Source of the DNA: JANNGC01 sp043758205
Lineage (GTDB): Bacteria; Verrucomicrobiota; Verrucomicrobiia; Limisphaerales; SIBH01
Length of the DNA stretch: 36,358 nt
Direction: 5' to 3'
Assembly (NCBI GenBank): GCA_043758205.1
Contig: JAYVNY010000194.1
Span: 1-36,358 of the forward strand
Both the position numbers and the translations under genes were made by a program. The notes beneath the pieces were generated by a model. The model was not told where the DNA came from. It made no database searches and saw only the letters and a program-made list of their open reading frames with translations. How positions within the stretch are numbered: position 1 is the stretch's first letter; every line of letters begins with the position of its first letter. Of this stretch, positions 7,690-14,461 are shown piece by piece.

Positions 7690-7753
7690 CAACCTTGGCC
7701 GGTCCCGCACTTCTCCCTTCTCCCGTTCCGCTGCACCCGTTACAACGCCGCGC

Positions 7754-8464
7754 ATGAATCGCACTGTTGTCATCACCGGCGCGGGCAGCGGCGTCGGTCG
7801 CGCCATCGCCATCGCGCTCGCCAAGCAAGGCTGGCGGCTCGCTCTTCTCGGTCGCACCCAAGCTTCGCTCGACGAAACCGCCCAGCTCACCGGGCTGCAG
7901 AAGCACGAAGTGCTCGTCATCCCCTGCGACATCGGACGCGTGGAACAGGTGCAGCAGATGGCGAACGCGGTGCTGGAGATTTTTAAGACCGTGGACGTGC
8001 TGGTGAACGCCGCCGGCACGAACGCGCCGAAGCGTGCGCTCGATGTGCTTTCGCTCGAGGATTACCACGCGATGATTGATACGAATTTGCACGGTGCCTA
8101 CTACTGCACGCAGGCTTTCCTGCCGCAGATGCGCGAGCGCCAGACGGGCACCATCGTGAACATCGTTTCGGATGCGGGCAAACAGGCCAGCCCGAAGGCC
8201 GGCCCCGGCTACGTCATTTCCAAATGGGGTCTCGCGGGACTGACGCAGGCCATCAATGCGGAGGAACGCGGCCGCGGGGTGCGCGCCTGCGCGATTTTTC
8301 CCGGCGACATCAACACGCCGCTGCTCGACAAACGCCCCACGCCGCCCGACGCCGCCGCGCGCGTCCGCATGATGACCGCCGACGACATCGCCGAATGCGC
8401 GCTGCTCGCGATCAATCTGCCGCCGCGCGCCATCGTGGAAGAGATTCTGGTCCGTCCGCGTTAG
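7754..8464 (+). CDS. Short-chain dehydrogenase/reductase (SDR)
   Basis: Classical NAD(P)-dependent SDR, 236 residues from ATG 7754. The start is chosen because the Rossmann strand NRTVVITGAGSGVGRA begins directly there. Motifs: TGAGSGVG at 8-15, CDI near 58-60, NAAG at 85-88, active-site Ser139 (NIVSDAG), Tyr153 and Lys157 (YVISK), and FPGDINTPL after strand 6. The substrate is not evident. Relatives include 3-oxoacyl reductases and alcohol dehydrogenases, so reduction of the LuxC product to an alcohol is possible but unproven. Closely followed by the TPR gene with a 5-base gap, so the two are probably co-transcribed. Confidence 0.88.
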   Translation: MNRTVVITGAGSGVGRAIAIALAKQGWRLALLGRTQASLDETAQLTGLQKHEVLVIPCDIGRVEQVQQMANAVLEIFKTVDVLVNAAGTNAPKRALDVLSLEDYHAMIDTNLHGAYYCTQAFLPQMRERQTGTIVNIVSDAGKQASPKAGPGYVISKWGLAGLTQAINAEERGRGVRACAIFPGDINTPLLDKRPTPPDAAARVRMMTADDIAECALLAINLPPRAIVEEILVRPR

Positions 8465-8469
8465 CCGCC

Positions 8470-8781
8470 ATGAACGACGCCATCGCCCGCCACCAGAAAA
8501 TGGTGGAGCAATTTCCGCAGAACGAACTCGCGCGCTTCAGCCTCGGCAAGGCGCTGTTCGACGCGCAGCAGTTCGCGCAGGCCCAAGAACATTTCACCGT
8601 GGCGCTGGCGAAGAAGCCGGATTGGATGGTCGTGCAAATCCTGATTGGAAAATCTGCGCTCGCGCTGGGCGACAAGCCCGCAGCGAAGACTGCTTTTCAG
8701 CGCGCCCTCGACCTCGCCATCGCCCAGCACCACGAAGGCCCGCAGATGGAAATGGAACAGGCGCTGGCGGAACTGAACTGA
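8470..8781 (+). CDS. Small TPR-repeat protein
   Basis: 103-residue soluble protein made of tetratricopeptide-like helices. A first unit is around residues 15-50 (ARFSLGKALFDAQQFAQAQEHFTVALAKKPDW), a second follows (VQILIGKSALALGDKPAAKTAFQRALDLA), and there is a C-terminal capping helix. TPR domains mediate protein binding, so no enzymatic role is expected. ATG 8470 is 5 bases after the SDR stop. Longer open frames upstream overlap the SDR gene and are not real. Directly downstream is a palindromic repeat that may end the transcript. Confidence 0.75.
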   Translation: MNDAIARHQKMVEQFPQNELARFSLGKALFDAQQFAQAQEHFTVALAKKPDWMVVQILIGKSALALGDKPAAKTAFQRALDLAIAQHHEGPQMEMEQALAELN

Positions 8782-8782
8782 C

Positions 8783-8855
8783 GGCGCGCGGGCGCGCGGG
8801 CGTCTCGCCCGCCTTGACGACCAGAGCGTTCCAGCGGGCGTGACGCCCGCGCTCC
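8783..8855. repeat. Short (73-bp) palindromic element of the GGCGCGCGG family
   Basis: It begins GGCGCGCGGGCGCGCGGGCG and ends AGCGGGCGTGACGCCCGCGC then TCC, with complementary ends and hairpins in each arm. It starts one base after the TPR stop codon. It is shorter than the roughly 110-bp copies elsewhere. Confidence 0.7.
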
Positions 8856-8966
8856 TTTACTGCCCAAAGTGAGGACGGCGGCGGCGAAGACGGGACACGA
8901 GCAAACTTAACCAGCCTTGTTTTTCAACCAAGACAACGGCGTGCGTTGTGCTGACAAAACAACTTC

Positions 8967-11408
8967 ATGAATTCTCACACACATCTGCTGGCGGTTGCAT
9001 TCAGTCTCGCGTGCGCCTTGCCCGGTCAGATTTTCGCGGCGGCAGCGGCCTTGCCTCATCCCATTCTTTTCGTCACGCAAGTTCCATTGCCCGACGAACG
9101 TAATGCCAACTCCGCCTCCAACGTCGCCGTGTCTGTGGTTTCGCCACTGGGAAACCACCTCGCTGACACCTTGCACGCCGCACGCGGTGGCGACCTTTGG
9201 ATACGCTACACAAACGGCGCGCTGTTGAACGTCACCCGCAAGTTCGGCCTGGGCACGAACGGCCCGCAGCACGGCATCGGCATCGCGGTGCGTGATCCAC
9301 TGGTGCACTGGGATGGCAATCGCGCGCTGTTCAGCATGGTGGTGGGCGCGCCACTCAGCGCGGCGGATGCAACGGTGTTCTTCTGGCAGCTTTACGAAAT
9401 CACGAACCTGATCGCATTGGTCAACAACAGCAATACGCCGCCAGCCATCGTGAAGCTTCCGAACCAGCCGACGAATTACAACAACGTGATGGCGTGCTAC
9501 GGCACGGACGGACGCATCATCTTCGCCTGCGACCGTCCACGTAACGGCGCCGCGCATCTCTATCCTCCGCTCGACGAGTACAATAACATTCCCTCGAACA
9601 GCGGCCTGTGGAGCCTCGACCCGCGCACCGGGGATTTGTTCCAGATGGATCATTCGCCGAGCGGAGACTTCAATCCCATCGTGGACAGCTACGGACGCGT
9701 GCTCTTCACCCGCTGGGATCATCTGGTGCAGGATGGCACGGCCACCGATGACCGGATGGGCCGGGCCACCAACGGCACGTTCAACTACTACGACGAAGCG
9801 ACGACGGCCTACAGCCTCACGAACCGTCCGGTGGAACTGTTCCCGGAGCCGCGCACGTATGACAGCAACCAGCTCGCGATCACCAAGGTGCAGGGCAACG
9901 CGCTGAACGCGTTCTTCCCGTGGATGGTCAACCAGGACGGGACCGGGCTGGAGTTTCTGAACCACATTGGCCGTCATGAATTGCTGCCGGGCTTTCGCGG
10001 TTCGAGTTTCACGAACGATGGAAATTTGCGGCCACAGTTCACCAGCATCCTTCACGGCCTGAGCGCGAACCGCACGAACTCGATCAACAACCTCCTGCAA
10101 CTCCACGAAGACCCGACCAACGTCGGCAGCTTCTTCGGCATTGATGCGCCGGACTTCGGCACGCACAGCGCCGGCCAGATCGTGACGCTCGCGGGCGCTC
10201 CAAACTTGAACGGCGAGAACATGCCCATCCAATACATCACACCGAGATCCACCGCCGGGCCGAACGCCTTCGGCGCGTATCGTGACCCGCTGCCGATGAG
10301 CGACGGAACCTTGGTGGCCGCCTACACCACCGCACCCAGCCTCGATCAGAACACCGGCACGGCCACACAGCCGCGTTCGTTCTACAACTTCCGTTTGATG
10401 AAACTGAACAAGTCCGGCGCGACCTGGACCACCAACCAGTTCCTCACCACCGGACTGACCAACCCGGCGATATACTTCAGCGGCTCCCTCAGCATCACGA
10501 ACACGAACGTGCTGTGGGAATTGCAGGCGGCGGAAATTATCACGCGCGCCGCGCCGTCCAGCGCCACCAGTTCCTCCGTCGCGGCGGTGGAGGCCGCGGT
10601 GTTTGCGAAAGAAGGCGTGCCCGTCGCGGACATGCAGGCGTGGCTGCGGTCGAATGACCTCGCGCTCGTCGTGAGCCGCAACGTGACCCGACGCGACCGC
10701 GCGGATCGCGAACAGCCGTTCAATCTGCGCGTCCCCGGCGGCGTGCAAACGCTCGGCACGAACACGGGAAAAATTTACGACATCACATACATCCAGTTTT
10801 TCCAGGCCGACCAGTTGCGCGGGCTGACTTACGGCACCACGAACCCGGTGCCGGGCCGGCGCGTGCTGGCCATGCCGATGCACGATGCCGCCGCGATCAA
10901 GTTCAACGTGCCGATCACGAACGCGGTCACCGGAGCCACGCGGCTGGGTCTTGATGGTTCACAGGCCAGCTTCGTTCCCGCGCGCCGCGCCGTGACGCAT
11001 CAGACCACGGACAACTCCGGGCAGCACGCCGTACGCGAGCGTTACTGGCTCACGTATCAGCCGGGCGAGATTCGCACCTGCGCCGTGTGCCACGGCTTGA
11101 ACGTCTCGGATCAACTCGGCAATTCCGTCCCGACGAATCAGCCCGCCGCGCTGAGTTCCCTGCTCCGCTATTGGAAAGATCAGGCGGGCTACGCCAGGAT
11201 TTTGTCCGCTGCGCCGACGAACGGCGGGTTGCGCATTGATGTCTCGGGCGGCAGCACGCGGACCAACGTCCTCGAAGTCTCCTCTGACCTGGCACAAAAT
11301 ATCTGGACGCCACTCCTCACCAACAACGGCAGCACCAACGGACTTTACTGGCTGCTCGATCCTTCGCCTACGAACACGCAGCGCTTCTACCGCATCGCGG
11401 TGCCTTGA
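8967..11408 (+). CDS. Secreted hydrazine-synthase-alpha-like (HzsA-related) protein with one heme c site
   Basis: 813 residues with a signal peptide (about 1-24). It resembles the HzsA-related family (HZS_alpha-type). Propeller-like segments include NNVMACYGTDGRIIFACD near 171-188 and SYGRVLFTRWDHL near 237. One heme c motif, TCAVCHG, has ligands C705, C708 and H709. True anammox HzsA is of similar length but carries two covalent hemes; only the C-terminal one has a counterpart here, so hydrazine synthesis is not expected. Residues about 740-813 form a C-terminal beta domain ending RFYRIAVP, a type I recall from verrucomicrobial secreted proteins. Likely periplasmic or exported; function unknown. 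Convergent with the FG-GAP gene, with only 16 bases between the stops. I assign the family from recalled motifs, so a profile search is needed. Confidence 0.72.
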   Translation: MNSHTHLLAVAFSLACALPGQIFAAAAALPHPILFVTQVPLPDERNANSASNVAVSVVSPLGNHLADTLHAARGGDLWIRYTNGALLNVTRKFGLGTNGPQHGIGIAVRDPLVHWDGNRALFSMVVGAPLSAADATVFFWQLYEITNLIALVNNSNTPPAIVKLPNQPTNYNNVMACYGTDGRIIFACDRPRNGAAHLYPPLDEYNNIPSNSGLWSLDPRTGDLFQMDHSPSGDFNPIVDSYGRVLFTRWDHLVQDGTATDDRMGRATNGTFNYYDEATTAYSLTNRPVELFPEPRTYDSNQLAITKVQGNALNAFFPWMVNQDGTGLEFLNHIGRHELLPGFRGSSFTNDGNLRPQFTSILHGLSANRTNSINNLLQLHEDPTNVGSFFGIDAPDFGTHSAGQIVTLAGAPNLNGENMPIQYITPRSTAGPNAFGAYRDPLPMSDGTLVAAYTTAPSLDQNTGTATQPRSFYNFRLMKLNKSGATWTTNQFLTTGLTNPAIYFSGSLSITNTNVLWELQAAEIITRAAPSSATSSSVAAVEAAVFAKEGVPVADMQAWLRSNDLALVVSRNVTRRDRADREQPFNLRVPGGVQTLGTNTGKIYDITYIQFFQADQLRGLTYGTTNPVPGRRVLAMPMHDAAAIKFNVPITNAVTGATRLGLDGSQASFVPARRAVTHQTTDNSGQHAVRERYWLTYQPGEIRTCAVCHGLNVSDQLGNSVPTNQPAALSSLLRYWKDQAGYARILSAAPTNGGLRIDVSGGSTRTNVLEVSSDLAQNIWTPLLTNNGSTNGLYWLLDPSPTNTQRFYRIAVP

Positions 11409-11424
11409 ATGTTTTCAACGGCAC

Positions 11425-13368
11425 TCACCGGCTGCGCGGATTTTTGAGGAAATAGAAATGTCCCTCCTGCGCGCCCAGCACCAGGTCGCGTTTACCATCG
11501 CCATCCCAATCGGAAGTCGCGGGCGTGGGTGAATGTCCCGAAGTGTCGCCGGTCGCCAAGTCACCTTCATTTTTGAACAGCCACTTACCATCGCGCTGTC
11601 CGACCTGACGCCAGAGGACGGCGTTCTTTCCATCGGCGAGGATGTCGAGTTTGCCGTCGCCGTCCCAATCGGTCACGGTGAGTTTGCGCCGTCCGCTCGC
11701 GCCGAGCGCGCTGGAGTTGAAGCGCAGGGGTGCGCCCGATTCATCACACAACACGCGCTGACCCGGCAGCAGCGCGAGCTTGTCGCCACGCTTCTCACGC
11801 GGCCAGAAACAGAGCCAGCCTTCGTGATCCATCATTACGAGGTCCATCAAGCCGTCGCCATTCCAGTCCACCGTCACGGGCGAGGTGCGCCATTGCGTGA
11901 CGAGTTCGCGGTCCTTGGGATTCCACCAATTCCATGCGGGCTTGGGCGGTGTCCGCAGCGCCAATGGCCAATCCACTTCAACGCTCTCGGCCGCGGCGAG
12001 TTTCGGCGTGGTGCGCGTGCCGACATTCTTGAACCACTCGATGCGACCCCAGATGGAATTGAACACGATGTCCGGCAGCCCGTCGCCGTCCCAGTCCGCG
12101 ACGCTCGGCACGGTGTAACCCCACTTCGCTTCAATCGGTCCCTGAATCGATCCATTCGGCCCGGCTTGAATGCGGATGACTTGGCCGTTCGCAGAAAGTT
12201 TCTTGGGTGCGGCCCACTGCGGCGCGGCCACGCGCGGGCCGCTGAGGTTCTCAATGAATTCCAAGTATCCCGCCGAGTTCCCGCTGATGATGTCCTCGTC
12301 GCCGTCGCCGTCCCAATCAACGACGGAGGGCGTGGCCAGCGCGCCGCACTTCAATTCGTCCGCCTCCTGCTGGAAGTAGCGCGGCGGCAAAAAGTTCGGC
12401 GCGCTGTTCACGCGCAGCCCGGTGTTTTCGAGGAACGCGACGCGCCCGTCCTCGTCGCCGCAGATTAAGTCCGCGCGCTGGTCGCCGTTCCAGTCCACGG
12501 CGTGCGGCACGATCATTTGCAGGTCCATCACGAGCGGTTGGCCGAGTTGCGTCAGCTTCACACCAATCGCGAAGTCCGGTCGCGTGCGCGTGCCGATGTT
12601 CTCGAAGAACGTGAAGCCGTCGAGGAACTCGCCGCTGATGAGGTCGAGGTCGCCGTCGCCGTCGAAGTCCGCGAGGTTCGGCGTGGGTGCGCCCACGACT
12701 TCCATCGGTTGGCCTCCGGCGAGGAGTTGTTGCGGCCGGCCAAACTTTGGTGCGGCGTCGGTGCCATCGTTCTTGATCCAGTAGAACCAGCCGTGCGGCA
12801 GCGCGCCAGTCCATGCGCCGCGTGCGTTGTATTGGCGCGCCCAGTCCGTGCCGAACCAGCCGAAGTCATCCCACGAATCATGACCCACGAGCAAGTCGCT
12901 CGCGCCGTCGCCGTCCACGTCCGCGTAGCGCCAGGTGTTGCCGCGCACGCGCTGGATGTTGGCGAGCAGGTTCGTCGGATAAATGGCGCGCGTGGTGGTG
13001 AAGTCACCGCGGGTGAAATTCGGATACTCGCGATTACGGGCGAGCAGGCGCGGCTTCCCGTTCACTGTCGAGAGCGTCATGTATTCCGCCGCCGGGCCGA
13101 GACGCTTGCCCGCCTTGAACACCGGCATGGCCACGCCCTGGCCCGCCGGATTCTCGAAGAGATAGACGCCTTGGTAATGTTTGTCAGGACAAGCCACGAG
13201 CAAGTCGAGATCGCCATCTCCATCCCAATCCATCGGCAGTGGAAAAGCGTAGAGTCCGACGCCGAGGTCCACGACGAGGCCGGGATTGTTTTGCAGAATG
13301 CGGGTCAGCTCGACGGCGCGGAGTGGAAGCAGCGCCAACGCGCCAGCGAGCAGAAGAAGAATTCGCAT
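11425..13368 (-). CDS. Secreted FG-GAP/VCBS repeat protein
   Basis: 647 residues beginning with a signal peptide (MRILLLLAGALALLPLRAVE). At least nine Ca2+-binding loops of the DWDGDGDxD kind are visible along the whole length, for example DWDGDGDLDLLVA, DVDGDGASDLLVG, DFDGDGDLDLISG, DWDGDGDEDIISG and DWDGDGKRDLVLG. Each is followed by FENxGT-like strands, as in integrin-type beta-propellers. Such proteins bind ligands or scaffold at the cell surface; no catalytic motif is seen. The DNA is repetitive at these loops (GCCGTCGCCGTCCCA on the plus strand). The start ATG 13368 has no Shine-Dalgarno site. Its substrate or partner cannot be told from sequence. Confidence 0.88.
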   Translation of the reverse strand: MRILLLLAGALALLPLRAVELTRILQNNPGLVVDLGVGLYAFPLPMDWDGDGDLDLLVACPDKHYQGVYLFENPAGQGVAMPVFKAGKRLGPAAEYMTLSTVNGKPRLLARNREYPNFTRGDFTTTRAIYPTNLLANIQRVRGNTWRYADVDGDGASDLLVGHDSWDDFGWFGTDWARQYNARGAWTGALPHGWFYWIKNDGTDAAPKFGRPQQLLAGGQPMEVVGAPTPNLADFDGDGDLDLISGEFLDGFTFFENIGTRTRPDFAIGVKLTQLGQPLVMDLQMIVPHAVDWNGDQRADLICGDEDGRVAFLENTGLRVNSAPNFLPPRYFQQEADELKCGALATPSVVDWDGDGDEDIISGNSAGYLEFIENLSGPRVAAPQWAAPKKLSANGQVIRIQAGPNGSIQGPIEAKWGYTVPSVADWDGDGLPDIVFNSIWGRIEWFKNVGTRTTPKLAAAESVEVDWPLALRTPPKPAWNWWNPKDRELVTQWRTSPVTVDWNGDGLMDLVMMDHEGWLCFWPREKRGDKLALLPGQRVLCDESGAPLRFNSSALGASGRRKLTVTDWDGDGKLDILADGKNAVLWRQVGQRDGKWLFKNEGDLATGDTSGHSPTPATSDWDGDGKRDLVLGAQEGHFYFLKNPRSR

Positions 13369-13858
13369 GGGGTGTTATGTCCGACCCGTGTCGGCGGTTC
13401 CAATCCGATTTCTAATGCCGAACTTCGAAGTCGGAACGGGTGGAACGGGCTACCAGCCCGTCCCGCCCGGCGACCAGCCGGGCGGAAGGGTGGGAGCGTG
13501 GCTTGGAAATGGGTGCCGCAAAACTTTCCTGCATCCTCCTCCGTTCCGCGCGGCTGGTCGCCGCGCGGCACAGGCAGGTTGCCTGTGCTACCCCAGCGGC
13601 TACGCCGCCCCGACTTCGGAGTTCGGGCTAATGCCGCGCCTCCAGCAAAGGCTCAGGATCAGGTGCGATGGGAATTGGAGGGCCCGTGGCGGCAGGCGTC
13701 CCACCTGGCGGGAACTGGGTCGGGCTTTTTTCCAAGCGCGAGAACCTTCCAACGCCCGGTCCGGGCGGCGGGACGCCAGCCCTCTAGGTCAGTCAGGATG
13801 CCTGACGCCACGCGCTCGGACCGCCACTTCCAAACACACCCCGTGGCAAAGGGCGAGG
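13369..13858. repeat. 490-base intergenic region of nested palindromic repeats
   Basis: An outer inverted pair of 23 bases, CTAATGCCGAACTTCGAAGT... at 13412-13434 and its imperfect complement at 13610-13632, encloses several hairpins: GGGCTACCAGCCCG, GCCCGGCGACCAGCCGGGC, GCGCGGCTGGTCGCCGCGC, CACAGGCAGGTTGCCTGTG. From about 13660 to 13830 a second group follows, with CGCCCGGTCCGGGCG and GTCAGGATGCCTGAC. No gene is supported. It lies between the FG-GAP gene's start and the end of ompH. Confidence 0.75.
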
Positions 13859-14449
13859 CTACTTCGCCGCCGCCGGCGTGGCCGGGGCGTTGATGTTCAG
13901 CTCTTTCAGCACCAAGTCGGTGAGATCGTCGGAGCCGTTGGTGTAGAGGACAATGGGCGTGCCGTTCGGGGTCTCGGCGGCGGTGTCGAGAACCATGGTG
14001 TAGTTCGCGGTCTTGACCTTGAGCTTCACGGTCTCGCGAATCTCGGTCAGGATGTTGTCGCGGATGCGGCGTTGCTTCTCGGCGAGCTGCGCGCGCGAAG
14101 TGTTATCGAACTGCTTGATGCGGCCCTCCATGTCGCGCAGGCCGAGCAGTTCGTTCTCCGCGTCCTTCTTGCGCTTGTCACGCTCGGCGGTCGAGAGGGC
14201 GAGGTCTTTGACGGCCTCGACGGTCTTGTTGTAGCGCTCCTCGCTCTTCTGGAACTGGTCCACCATGATCTTGCGGTCCTTCTCCAGTTCACCGGCGTCC
14301 TCCTTGAGCTTGGCGTCGGCCTGTTTGGTTTTCCAAAAGCCATCGAACACTTTGCGGAGGTCAATGGTGGCAATCTTCTGCGCCTCGGCGGCGGACGCGC
14401 CCAGCGCGAGGAGGCAACAGGAGGTCAATACGAGCAATGTCTTTTTCAT
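13859..14449 (-). CDS. skp: OmpH/Skp-family periplasmic chaperone
   Basis: 196 residues from ATG 14449; an upstream TTG at 14458 is less likely. Signal peptide MKKTLLVLTSCCLLALGASAAEAQ, then the OmpH opening KIATIDLRKVFDGFWKTKQADAKL. A long charged coiled-coil hairpin (about 45-150) follows, ending in ANYTMVLDTAAETPNGTPIVLYTNGSDDLTDLVLKELN, the usual C-terminal strand. Skp holds unfolded outer-membrane proteins in the periplasm on their way to BamA. It is the last gene of the dnaB-bamA-ompH run, 12 bases after the bamA stop. The C-terminal tail (NAPATPAAAK) is an ordinary low-complexity end. Confidence 0.92.
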   Translation of the reverse strand: MKKTLLVLTSCCLLALGASAAEAQKIATIDLRKVFDGFWKTKQADAKLKEDAGELEKDRKIMVDQFQKSEERYNKTVEAVKDLALSTAERDKRKKDAENELLGLRDMEGRIKQFDNTSRAQLAEKQRRIRDNILTEIRETVKLKVKTANYTMVLDTAAETPNGTPIVLYTNGSDDLTDLVLKELNINAPATPAAAK

Positions 14450-14461
14450 GTTCAGCAAAAA

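Noticed and set aside
7676..7753. An N-terminal extension of the SDR protein upstream of 7754
   Set aside because: The frame is open, but the sequence runs through the 9-mer repeat and the Rossmann fold starts directly at the 7754 ATG.
2946..8464. A bioluminescence (lux) operon
   Set aside because: LuxE- and LuxC-like genes are present, but no luxA, luxB, luxD or luxG is seen, so luciferase activity is not supported.
8907..10883. A 658-codon minus-strand frame opposite the HzsA-related gene
   Set aside because: Arg/Val/His-rich shadow of the coding frame. The plus-strand protein has a signal peptide, propeller-like motifs and CxxCH.
8967..11408. A true hydrazine synthase and anammox metabolism
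   Set aside because: Only one CxxCH is present, the active-site heme motif is missing, and no HzsB/HzsC or hydrazine dehydrogenase genes are nearby.
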